A DNA stretch of 64,000 nucleotides from Burkholderiales bacterium RIFCSPHIGHO2_01_FULL_63_240. Its GTDB lineage: Bacteria > Pseudomonadota > Gammaproteobacteria > Burkholderiales > Burkholderiaceae_C. A program made the position numbers and the translations under genes. The notes beneath the pieces were generated by a model. The model saw only the letters and a list, made by a program, of their open reading frames with translations. It had not been told where the DNA came from and did no database searches. This document shows, piece by piece, positions 1-8,434 of the stretch (positions within the stretch are counted from its first letter, which is position 1; each line of letters opens with the position of its first letter). The DNA lies in contig MERU01000002.1 in assembly GCA_001770725.1 (NCBI GenBank), forward strand, positions 124,001-188,000, read 5' to 3'.

Positions 1-144
<144 letters not shown>

Positions 145-194
145 GCGCGGGTGCCCTGACCTGGCAAGGGATGTCGGGTCAGGACGAAACACGA

Positions 195-227
195 CGGGAC
201 CTGGTGTTGAACCAGGTCCCGTTTTTT
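195..227 (+). terminator. Rho-independent terminator after eno
   Basis: A perfect 11-bp stem (195-205 CGGGACCTGGT pairs with 211-221 ACCAGGTCCCG) with a 5-nt loop is followed by six T residues (222-227). It lies 50 nt past the enolase stop and 14 nt before the ftsB -10-like element, so it should separate the two transcripts. Confidence 0.93.
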
Positions 228-240
228 GTGGGCACTCGTG

Positions 241-255
241 GATAATCCGCGCATG
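241..255 (+). promoter_or_regulatory. Candidate leaderless promoter of ftsB (-10 GATAAT, 6 nt, ATG)
   Basis: GATAAT (241-246, 5/6 match to the -10 consensus) is followed by exactly 6 nt and then ATG 253. Transcription starting about 7 nt after the -10 would begin at or next to the A of the start codon. No Shine-Dalgarno sequence precedes the ATG, and a terminator lies immediately upstream. No good -35 element is visible. Confidence 0.5.
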
Positions 256-573
256 CGTGTGGCTTTTTTCGTCCTCATCGCCCTGCTGGCCGCCATCCAT
301 GCCGAACTCTGGTTCGGCAAGGGTGGGGTGCCTCGCGTCATGACCTTGCGCGCCGAGGTCGATGCACAGCAAAAGGCCAATGCGCAGGCCCAGGCCCGCA
401 ACGACCAGCTCGCCGCCGAGGTGCGCGACCTTCAGGAAGGCCTGGAGATGGTCGAGGAAAAGGCCCGCACCGAGCTGGGCATGGTCAAGCCCGACGAAAT
501 CTACGTGCAGCTCACCACCAAGGCCCCGCCGGTGCTGAGCGCGCCGCCCTCCGCTGCCTCCGCCACGCGCTGA
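253..573 (+). CDS. ftsB: Cell division protein FtsB
   Basis: A 106-residue bitopic membrane protein. Residues 1-19 (MRVAFFVLIALLAAIHAEL) form the single transmembrane segment. The GKGGVPR turn follows, then a coiled coil (about residues 35-75, AEVDAQQKANAQAQARNDQL) and the ARTELGMVKPDEIYVQ motif typical of FtsB. FtsB joins FtsL and FtsQ in the divisome complex that activates septal FtsWI. ATG 253 is preferred because the membrane segment then starts the protein; an in-frame start at 226 would add nine residues and overlap the terminator. The stop lies 6 nt before pnuC. Confidence 0.93.
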   Translation: MRVAFFVLIALLAAIHAELWFGKGGVPRVMTLRAEVDAQQKANAQAQARNDQLAAEVRDLQEGLEMVEEKARTELGMVKPDEIYVQLTTKAPPVLSAPPSAASATR

Positions 574-579
574 TTGCCC

Positions 580-1248
580 ATGAGCGTGTCATTGAGTGGC
601 CTGGCCGAACACCTGGCCTGGGTCGATCCCTGGCTCCTGCCGCTGGACGCGACGTGGGCGCTGCCCATCAGCCGACTCGAGGCCGTTGCTTCGCTGATGG
701 CGCTGGCCATGGTGGGCTTCAACCTGCGCGTCAACCCGCTGGGCTGGCCGCTGGCCATCGCCAGCTCTGCCCTGTATGCCTTGCTTTTTGCGCGCAGCCG
801 CCTCTATGGCGAGGCAGCCTTGCAGTTGGTCTTCATCGCCTTGTCGGCCTGGGGCTGGGGCCAATGGCTGCGGGGACAAGACGGCGCCGGCCAGGCTTTG
901 CAGGTGCGGCAGCTGAAGTCGGCCGGGCGCTGGCAACTGCTGGGCGTGACGGCGTTGCTGTGGGTGGCGATCGGCGCCCTGCTGGACGCCTGGACCGACT
1001 CGGACGTGCCCTATGGTGACGCCTTGCCCACCGCAGGCAGCCTGGTCGGGCAATGGCTGCTGGCCCGCAAGTGGGTCGACAACTGGCCTTGCTGGCTGGC
1101 GGTGAACCTGGTGAGCATGGCACTGTTCGCGCACAAGGGGCTGTGGCTCACGGTGGGGCTGTATGGCGTGTTCGCCGTGCTGTCCTGTGTGGGATGGGTC
1201 GCCTGGTCGCGTCGAGTGGGGGTGGAGCGCTGGAGGGGCCTGCCATGA
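580..1248 (+). CDS. pnuC: PnuC-family nicotinamide riboside transporter
   Basis: A 222-residue polytopic inner-membrane protein with about seven hydrophobic helices. It carries PnuC-like segments: NPLGWPLAIASSALYALLF, then ARSRLYGEAALQLVF near residue 75, a GWGQW motif, and a second repeat around PTAGSLVGQWLLARKWVDNW. PnuC proteins take up nicotinamide riboside by facilitated diffusion, and an intracellular kinase traps the substrate. The next gene is a NadR-like kinase overlapping by 4 nt (ATGA at 1245), so the pair is a coherent salvage module. ATG 580 was chosen over the TTG at 574. Exact substrate specificity is inferred. Confidence 0.9.
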   Translation: MSVSLSGLAEHLAWVDPWLLPLDATWALPISRLEAVASLMALAMVGFNLRVNPLGWPLAIASSALYALLFARSRLYGEAALQLVFIALSAWGWGQWLRGQDGAGQALQVRQLKSAGRWQLLGVTALLWVAIGALLDAWTDSDVPYGDALPTAGSLVGQWLLARKWVDNWPCWLAVNLVSMALFAHKGLWLTVGLYGVFAVLSCVGWVAWSRRVGVERWRGLP

Positions 1249-1967
1249 GCGACGTTGCGGGCGACACCGGTCGCGCGTTGGTGATCGGCGTCGTGGGCGC
1301 CGAGAGCACAGGCAAGACGCTGCTGGTCAAGGAGTTGGGCCGTACATTGCGCGAGCGTGGTCTGCAGGTGGTCACGGTGCCAGAGGCTTTGCGCCTGTTC
1401 TGTGATCGCGAAGGGTGCACCCCCCGTGTCGATGAACAGCGGGCCATTGCCGACGAGCAGACACAGCGCATCGCCGCCGCCGCGGAGCGCGGCAACATCG
1501 TGCTGGCTGACACCACCGCGCTCATGACGGCGGTCTACAGCGAGGTCATCTTCGGTGACCGCAGTCTGCACGCGCAGGCCCTGGCCGATCACGCGCGTTG
1601 TGACCTCACTCTGCTCACGGCGCTGGACCTGCCATGGGTGCCGGACGGCATCATCCGCGATGGCCCTCAGGTGCGCGAGGCGGTGGACACCTGCCTGCGC
1701 CGCTTGCTGCAGGAGGCAGGGGTGCCGCATGCGCTGGTGATGGGCAAGGGCCTGCGTCGCCAGGCCAATGCGCTCAGCAGCATCGAGCACCTGCTCGACG
1801 CGCCCGCTCGACGACAGCGGCAGGCCGGGTCTTCGCGCTGGCGCTGGTTCTGCGACAACTGCGATGACGGCGAATGCGAGCAGCACTGGCTGACACGGGC
1901 AGCCTCGGCCACCGCGAGCAAGAACGCCGAGGACAGTGAGCAAGGCGAGGGCGGTGATGCCGCCTGA
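1245..1967 (+). CDS. NadR-like P-loop kinase (probable nicotinamide riboside kinase)
   Basis: A 240-residue soluble ATPase. The Walker A motif GAESTGKT lies at about residues 17-24, followed by PEALR and later LADTTALMTAVYSEVIFGD, matching the ribosylnicotinamide-kinase domain of NadR. In that family the domain phosphorylates nicotinamide riboside to NMN. The helix-turn-helix and adenylyltransferase domains of full-length enteric NadR are absent, so only the kinase step is predicted. The C-terminus carries a Cys-rich tail (CDNCDDGEC) that could bind metal and is not part of the core fold. It is coupled to pnuC by the ATGA overlap and runs into truC. Confidence 0.8.
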   Translation: MSDVAGDTGRALVIGVVGAESTGKTLLVKELGRTLRERGLQVVTVPEALRLFCDREGCTPRVDEQRAIADEQTQRIAAAAERGNIVLADTTALMTAVYSEVIFGDRSLHAQALADHARCDLTLLTALDLPWVPDGIIRDGPQVREAVDTCLRRLLQEAGVPHALVMGKGLRRQANALSSIEHLLDAPARRQRQAGSSRWRWFCDNCDDGECEQHWLTRAASATASKNAEDSEQGEGGDAA

Positions 1968-2745
1968 TGGGCTGGCCTCGGCGACGCTGCCCGTGCTGTG
2001 GCACGAGGGTGAGTGCATCGCCATCCACAAGCCCGCTGGCTGGCTGGTGCACCGCACCGGCCTGGATGCCGGCGAGACCCGGTTCGTCGTGCAGGCGCTG
2101 AGGGACCAGATCGGCGTGCCTGTGCACCCGGTTCACCGCCTGGACAAGGGGACGTCGGGCGTGCTGCTGATGGCGCTGTCGCCCGCTGCGGCCAGGCAGC
2201 TTTCCGCCCATTTCGAGCGCCGCGAGGTGCACAAGCGCTACGTCGCCATGGTGCGCGGCTGGCCGCCAGACCAAGCCCATGTGGACCATGCGCTGCGCCC
2301 GGACGACGCTGCGCCACAAGCCCCGGCGCAGGATGCCGTCACCGACTTTCGTTTGCTGGCCCGCTGCAGCCTTGACGTGCCCGTGGACCGCTACCCGCAG
2401 ACCCGCGTGGCGCTGGTGGAGGCCTTGCCGATCACCGGCCGCCGGCACCAGATCCGGCGCCACCTCAAGCACCTTGCGCACCCCATCATTGGCGACGCAA
2501 CACACGGCAAGGGGGCCCACAACCGCTGGTGGGCCGAGCGCCTGGGTGTGCAGCGGCTGTGGCTGCACGCGGCTTCGCTGAGCCTGCCGCACCCGCAGCG
2601 CGAAGGCGAGTGGCTGGACATCGCGTCGCCGCTGTCATCGGCGGCGTTGAACGCAGACTGGCAGCGCCTGCTCAGCGAACCTTGGCAATGGGCCCAAGCC
2701 GATGCCCGCGAGCGTTTGCTGACCGGCCTCGTGCCTGCCCGCTGA
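1936..2745 (+). CDS. truC: RluA-family pseudouridine synthase, TruC type
   Basis: A protein of about 269 residues with the RluA catalytic motif HRLDKGTSGVLL, whose Asp is the conserved catalytic residue. Around it are the N-terminal IAIHKPAGWLVHR segment and the RRHQIRRHLKHLAHPIIGD motif. The single short catalytic domain without an S4 domain and the AHNRWW segment fit TruC, which makes pseudouridine-65 in tRNA. The GTG at 1936 overlaps the end of the kinase gene by 32 nt; ATG 1957 is an alternative start that shortens the overlap. It is the last gene of the ftsB-pnuC-kinase-truC run and converges on hslO. Confidence 0.85.
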   Translation: MSKARAVMPPDGLASATLPVLWHEGECIAIHKPAGWLVHRTGLDAGETRFVVQALRDQIGVPVHPVHRLDKGTSGVLLMALSPAAARQLSAHFERREVHKRYVAMVRGWPPDQAHVDHALRPDDAAPQAPAQDAVTDFRLLARCSLDVPVDRYPQTRVALVEALPITGRRHQIRRHLKHLAHPIIGDATHGKGAHNRWWAERLGVQRLWLHAASLSLPHPQREGEWLDIASPLSSAALNADWQRLLSEPWQWAQADARERLLTGLVPAR

Positions 2746-2765
2746 ACCGCTGGGGCACTGCCGGC

Positions 2766-3752
2766 TCACTGCAGGCTGGTCGAGCCCGGCGGTGTGTTGG
2801 CATCACCGGTGAACAGGCCGGCCGCGTCGATGGGGTCGAAGTGGTAGTGCTCGCCGCAGAAATCGCAGCCGATCTCCACCTGGCCTTGCTCGGCGATGAT
2901 GCTGTCGATTTCTTCCTGACCCAGGCTGCGCAGCATGTCGGCCACGCGTTCGCGCGAGCAGGTGCAGGCAAAGCGAGGGCCGGTGGGCCCGGCCTTGGGC
3001 TCGAAGTAGCGCAGGTCCTCTTCCCAGAACAGTCGGCGCAGGATGGTTTGCGCATCCAGCGTCAGCAACTCTTCTCGCTTGAGGCTGGCCGCCAGCGTGG
3101 CGATGCGGTTGTAGGCCTCGTCGAGCTCTTCTTCCGTCGTGGCCACGCGGTCGGTGCCCGCCAGGTTGGCCTCGCCTTCGATGGGCATGCGCTGGATCAG
3201 CAGGCCGGCTGCGATCTCGTCGTTGGCCGCCAGGATCAGCTTGGCATCGAGCTGCTCCGATTTGCGCATGTACTGCTCCAGCACCTCGCCGAGGTCATTG
3301 AGCAGGCCGCCGTCCACGTGGTTGAGCGAGACCACGCCCTGGTAGGGTTGCTGCCCGGGCTGGCGGTCCTTCGGGTCGAGCGTGATCGCACAGCGCCCTT
3401 TGCCGTGGTTGTTGACCAGCACCTCCAGGGGCAGGCTGCCGCTGTCCGTTGACGGGATCTCGCCGACCACCTTGGCCGTGCTGCGAAAGGACAGGTCGGG
3501 CTGCGCCTCGGTGACGGCGAGCTTGACGGGCCCGTCGCCGAAGATCTGCAGCACCACCGCGCCGTTGAACTTGATGTTCGATTGCAGCAGCACGGTGGCT
3601 GCGCTCATCTCGCCCAGCAGGCGGCGCACCGGCTCTTCGAAGCCGCCACCGGCCTCGCGCCGGCGCAGCAACTCCTGCCAGGACTCGGTCAGTCGCACCA
3701 GGACGCCGCGCACGGGCAGGCCCTCGAACAGGAATGTGTGCAGTTCGCTCAT
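2766..3752 (-). CDS. hslO: Hsp33 redox-regulated chaperone
   Basis: A 328-residue cytoplasmic holdase activated by oxidation. The C-terminal zinc-binding switch is present as CTCSRER followed about 30 residues later by CDFCGEHYHF. In this family four Cys bind zinc when reduced and form disulfides under oxidative heat stress, unmasking the chaperone site. The N-terminal domain includes LLQSNIKFNGAVVLQ and FGDGPVKLAV. The start MSELHTF (3752) is preferred over an in-frame ATG five codons upstream. It lies 16 nt after the gamma-carbonic anhydrase gene on the same strand, probably cotranscribed. Confidence 0.95.
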   Translation of the reverse strand: MSELHTFLFEGLPVRGVLVRLTESWQELLRRREAGGGFEEPVRRLLGEMSAATVLLQSNIKFNGAVVLQIFGDGPVKLAVTEAQPDLSFRSTAKVVGEIPSTDSGSLPLEVLVNNHGKGRCAITLDPKDRQPGQQPYQGVVSLNHVDGGLLNDLGEVLEQYMRKSEQLDAKLILAANDEIAAGLLIQRMPIEGEANLAGTDRVATTEEELDEAYNRIATLAASLKREELLTLDAQTILRRLFWEEDLRYFEPKAGPTGPRFACTCSRERVADMLRSLGQEEIDSIIAEQGQVEIGCDFCGEHYHFDPIDAAGLFTGDANTPPGSTSLQ

Positions 3753-3768
3753 GGAAGCTCGATTCAAC

Positions 3769-4305
3769 TCAGTTGGACGGTGCGTCGATGCGCACCATCG
3801 CGGTCTTGTACTCGGCCGATTTGGCCACGTAGAGGCCCGTGCCCAGGTGCATGCGCAACAGGTCGGCCTCGGTCAGCGGGCGCACGGCCTTGGCGGGCGA
3901 GCCCATGATCAGCATGCCATCTTCGAACACCTTGCCCTCGGTGACCAGCGCACCCGCGGCCACCAGGCAGTTCTTGCCGATGACGGCGCCATTGAGCACC
4001 ACGGCCTGGATGCCGATCAGCGAGCCCGCGCCGATGGTGCAGCCATGCAGCATGGCCTGGTGGCCCACGGTCACGTCTTCGGCGATGGTCAAGGCAAAGC
4101 CGATGTCCGTGTGCAGCACGGACGATTCCTGCACGTTCGAGCGTGCGCCGATGACGATGGGTTCGTTGTCGCCACGCAGCGTCACGTGCGACCACACGCT
4201 GCTGCCCTCTGACAGGGTCACGTCGCCGATGACGTCGGCCGATTCGGCCACGTAGGCGCTCGGGTGGACGGTCGGGGCCTTGTCGTGGATGCGGTAGAGC
4301 GCCAT
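3769..4305 (-). CDS. Gamma-class carbonic anhydrase-like hexapeptide-repeat protein
   Basis: A 178-residue left-handed beta-helix protein of the YrdA/PaaY/CaiE type. The repeat is clear in IGDVTLSEGSSVWSHVTLRGD and TVGHQAMLHGCTIGAGSLIG. The zinc-ligand histidines expected in gamma-carbonic anhydrases are present in the VLHTD, GHQAM and MLHGC segments. Proteins of this family form trimers; some hydrate CO2 and many have no proven activity. It is transcribed away from ahpC and is the first gene of a two-gene unit with hslO. A TAGAAT element on the minus strand lies about 25 nt upstream of its start. Confidence 0.85.
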   Translation of the reverse strand: MALYRIHDKAPTVHPSAYVAESADVIGDVTLSEGSSVWSHVTLRGDNEPIVIGARSNVQESSVLHTDIGFALTIAEDVTVGHQAMLHGCTIGAGSLIGIQAVVLNGAVIGKNCLVAAGALVTEGKVFEDGMLIMGSPAKAVRPLTEADLLRMHLGTGLYVAKSAEYKTAMVRIDAPSN

Positions 4306-4440
4306 GGGGTGACTCGTTTGGGGTGGGATGGTGATTCTAAAAGCCCGAGCGCTGGCGTGCAGGGCCCCGCCTCAGGGCAAAATCAGGGGCATCCGAATCA
4401 CCGAAACCGTTCACCGCGCCCCTGGGCGCAGGGAGCCCCC

Positions 4441-4989
4441 ATGAAAACCGTTGGCGACAAACTGGCATCGTTCAAAGTTGTGGGCATCAAGCCCGGTTTC
4501 AAGCACCCCGAGGAGCACGGCCAGTCCGCCTTCGAGGAGCTGACCGAGCAGAGCTTTCCGGGCAAGTGGAAGGTCATCTACTTCTATCCGAAGGATTTCA
4601 CCTCGGTGTGCGGCAGCGAGGTCGAGGCCTTCGCCCGCCTGGCCAAGGATTTCGCCGACCGCAATGCCGTGTTGATGGGCGGCTCGACCGACAACGAGCA
4701 CTCCAAGCTGGGCTGGCGCCGTGAGGCCCCGCAGATCGACCAGCCGGGCCACCACGCCTTTGCCGACGAAGCCGGTCAACTGGTCGACCAACTGGGCGTG
4801 CGCGACCGCGCCGCGGGCATCGCCCTGCGCGCCACCTTCATCGTTGATCCGGACAACGTCATCCGCCACGTCTCGGTCAACAGCCTGATGGTGGGGCGCA
4901 ACCCCGATGAAGTGCTGCGCGTGCTCGATGCCCTGCAGACCGATGCCGCCTGTGCCTGCAACCGCCCGGTGGGGGGCGCCACGCTCTGA
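4441..4989 (+). CDS. ahpC: Peroxiredoxin, mycobacterial-type AhpC
   Basis: A 182-residue thioredoxin-fold peroxidase. The peroxidatic Cys57 lies in [14 protein letters not shown]. Two further cysteines (Cys171 and Cys173) form a C-terminal CAC motif. This three-Cys layout resembles AhpC of Mycobacterium tuberculosis, reduced there by the disulfide reductase AhpD. AhpC reduces hydroperoxides and peroxynitrite. No ahpD or ahpF is adjacent; the next gene is yaaA, also a peroxide-response gene. ATG 4441 follows a GGGAG Shine-Dalgarno-like sequence and starts the conserved N-terminus. Confidence 0.9.
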   Translation: MKTVGDKLASFKVVGIKPGFKHPEEHGQSAFEELTEQSFPGKWKVIYFYPKDFTSVCGSEVEAFARLAKDFADRNAVLMGGSTDNEHSKLGWRREAPQIDQPGHHAFADEAGQLVDQLGVRDRAAGIALRATFIVDPDNVIRHVSVNSLMVGRNPDEVLRVLDALQTDAACACNRPVGGATL

Positions 4990-5051
4990 CGGGCCCCACG
5001 AATCGTCAGCGCCCATTGCCACCTCCGCCCGACGTTGCCCACCCCGAAAAG

Positions 5052-5828
5052 ATGCTGATCCTGCTGTCCCCGGCCAAGAGCCTCGATTACGACACCGCCC
5101 CCACCACCGACCGCCACACCCTGCCGCAGTTCGCGGCCGAGTCGGCGGCGCTGATCGAGGTGCTGCGCCCCTACACCCCCGCGCAACTGTCGTCCCTCAT
5201 GGACCTCAGCGACGCGCTGGCCACGCTCAACGTGGCCCGCTACGCTGCCTGGTCGCCGCGCTTTTCCGCGCGCAACAGCAAGCAGGCGGTGCTGGCCTTC
5301 AACGGCGACGTCTACGAGGGCCTGGACGCCCCCAGCCTCAAGCAGAAGGACCTGGACTGGGCCCAGGAGCACGTGGCCATCCTCAGCGGCCTGTATGGCA
5401 TCTTGCGGCCGCTGGACTGGATGCAGCCCTACCGGCTCGAGATGGGCACGAAGCTCGCCAACCCGCGCGGCAAGGACCTTTACGCCTGGTGGGGTGACCA
5501 GCTGGCCGAGCACCTCAACCAGCAGCTGGCCGAGCAGGGCAGCGACGTGGTCATCAACCTGGCCTCGCAGGAGTACTTCAAGTCGGTCAAGCGCAAGGCC
5601 CTGAAGGCGAGGGTGGTGGAATGCGTCTTCGAGGACTGGAAGGCCGGCCAGTGGAAGGTCATCAGCTTCCATGCCAAGCGCGCACGCGGCCTGATGGCGC
5701 GCCACGCCATCCTCAAGCGTGCCAAGGCCCCCAAGGACCTGCTGGGCTTCAACGCCGAGGGCTACGCCCACGATGCCGAGGCGTCCACTGCGCAGCGGCT
5801 GGTTTTCCGTCGTCGCGTCGAAGGCTGA
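5052..5828 (+). CDS. yaaA: YaaA peroxide-stress protein
   Basis: A 258-residue member of the YaaA/DUF328 family. The diagnostic N-terminus [14 protein letters not shown], the [11 protein letters not shown] segment, the [20 protein letters not shown] motif and the [13 protein letters not shown] region are all present. In E. coli YaaA is induced by OxyR and lowers intracellular unincorporated iron during hydrogen peroxide stress; the family has DNA-binding properties. It lies 62 nt downstream of ahpC on the same strand, which supports a shared peroxide-response role. The start is set by the family N-terminus at the ATG of MLILL. Confidence 0.93.
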   Translation: MLILLSPAKSLDYDTAPTTDRHTLPQFAAESAALIEVLRPYTPAQLSSLMDLSDALATLNVARYAAWSPRFSARNSKQAVLAFNGDVYEGLDAPSLKQKDLDWAQEHVAILSGLYGILRPLDWMQPYRLEMGTKLANPRGKDLYAWWGDQLAEHLNQQLAEQGSDVVINLASQEYFKSVKRKALKARVVECVFEDWKAGQWKVISFHAKRARGLMARHAILKRAKAPKDLLGFNAEGYAHDAEASTAQRLVFRRRVEG

Positions 5829-5839
5829 CCTGGCGGGCC

Positions 5840-6676
5840 ATGGACAGTCGCCAGGCGATCACCCCCGAGTTGCGCGAATGGCTGATCGCGCAAGTGGCGG
5901 CAGGGCATCGCGCTGAAAGGGTGCTGGCGTCCATGCAGGCCAGCGGCTGGGACACTGGGGTCGCGCTGGAGGCCATCCGGGAGATCATGCCCGATGCAGC
6001 CGACGAATTGGCTCTGGCGGCGCCGGCCATGCCCGATCTGGTCGATGACGCGGCGCACCGCTTGCTGGCGCACGACCGCCAGGTCGATGTGGTGGTGAGC
6101 ATCCGTCACCCGCGCATCGTCGTGTTTCGTGACCTGCTCAGCGACGCCGAATGCGATGCGCTGATCGAGCTGGCCAGGCCGCGCCTGTCGCGCTCCGAAA
6201 CGGTGGTCAACCGCACCGGCGAAAGCGAGGTCAACGCCGCGCGAACCAGCCAGGGCATGTTTTTCTCACGCGGCGAGGGCGAGCTGGTCAGCGCCATCGA
6301 GGCGCGCATCGCGGCCTTGCTGCAGTGGCCGCTCGAGCGTGGCGAGGGCCTGCAGGTGCTGCGCTATGGCGTGGGCGCCGAGTACCGCCCGCACTTCGAT
6401 TATTTCGATCCGGCGCAGCCCGGCAGCCAGGCCATCCTCAAGCGGGGAGGGCAACGCGTGGGCACGGTGCTGATGTACCTGAACACGCCCGAATCGGGCG
6501 GTGCCACCACCTTCCCCGATGCGGGCATCGAGGTGCAGGCCCTGCGCGGAAGCGCCGTGTTCTTTGCGTACGGTCAGCCCAGCCCGCTCACCCGAACCCT
6601 GCATGGCGGAGCGCCGGTGCAGGCGGGTGAAAAGTGGGTGGCGACCAAGTGGCTGCGCGCGGGCCGGTTCGACTGA
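5840..6676 (+). CDS. 2-oxoglutarate/Fe(II) dioxygenase, prolyl 4-hydroxylase-like
   Basis: A 278-residue protein. The C-terminal P4H-type double-stranded beta-helix (about residues 90-278) contains the iron triad His185 and Asp187 (in HFDYFD) and His255 (LHGG), and the 2-oxoglutarate-binding Lys265 (EKWVATK). Residues 1-60 form a helical N-terminal extension of unknown role. Bacterial relatives hydroxylate proline or other protein side chains, but the substrate here cannot be told. It starts 11 nt after yaaA and could be cotranscribed; it converges on rhlE. Confidence 0.85.
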   Translation: MDSRQAITPELREWLIAQVAAGHRAERVLASMQASGWDTGVALEAIREIMPDAADELALAAPAMPDLVDDAAHRLLAHDRQVDVVVSIRHPRIVVFRDLLSDAECDALIELARPRLSRSETVVNRTGESEVNAARTSQGMFFSRGEGELVSAIEARIAALLQWPLERGEGLQVLRYGVGAEYRPHFDYFDPAQPGSQAILKRGGQRVGTVLMYLNTPESGGATTFPDAGIEVQALRGSAVFFAYGQPSPLTRTLHGGAPVQAGEKWVATKWLRAGRFD

Positions 6677-6718
6677 CCCTTCCGTCGGGCGTGGTCGCCC
6701 AAGCCTGGCGGGGATCAC

Positions 6719-8131
<1,413 letters not shown>

Positions 8132-8431
8132 ACAACGAGCCCGCTTGGTGCGACGCGGCGACTGCACTCACGGCGGCCGGGCTCGGGCGGCGTGAGTCAA
8201 CCGGCGTCCGCCAGTTAAATGGAATCATTGGAACGGACAAAACCTGTCCGGCCAATGCCTCGTCAAATTGTATGGTTCGCCCCCCTTGCGGGTGGGGATG
8301 ATTTGACGAAATGAGGGGTGACTTTCTGAGTATCCATGTTACCAGATGTAAACCTTCCAATCGCCGCCACAGGGTCTTTTTTGAGGTGCCCCCGCCGCAG
8401 GTGGCGCCGGCCCAGAGCCTAGAATCCGGGC
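8132..8431. other. Divergent intergenic region between rhlE and dnaX
   Basis: 300 bp with no credible gene. It is more AT-rich than its neighbours and must hold the promoters of both genes. Visible elements: a small hairpin GGACA-AAACC-TGTCC (about 8235-8249), a long inverted repeat (8261-8308), a TTGACG hexamer (8303-8308) that could be a -35 facing dnaX, and the TAGAAT element just before the dnaX start. I could not assign a clear promoter for rhlE. Confidence 0.6.
8261..8308. repeat. Inverted repeat CGTCAAAT...ATTTGACG upstream of dnaX
   Basis: Perfect 8-bp arms, CGTCAAAT (8261-8268) and ATTTGACG (8301-8308), enclose 32 nt that contain a further CCCC/GGGG complementarity. It could fold as a cruciform or RNA hairpin, or serve as a dimeric operator. 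No T-run follows, so it is not a typical terminator. Confidence 0.6.
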
Positions 8432-8434
8432 ATG
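8420..8434 (+). promoter_or_regulatory. Candidate leaderless promoter of dnaX (-10 TAGAAT, 6 nt, ATG)
   Basis: TAGAAT (8420-8425, 5/6 match) is followed by CCGGGC and then ATG 8432, the same geometry as at ftsB. No Shine-Dalgarno sequence is present. Confidence 0.5.
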
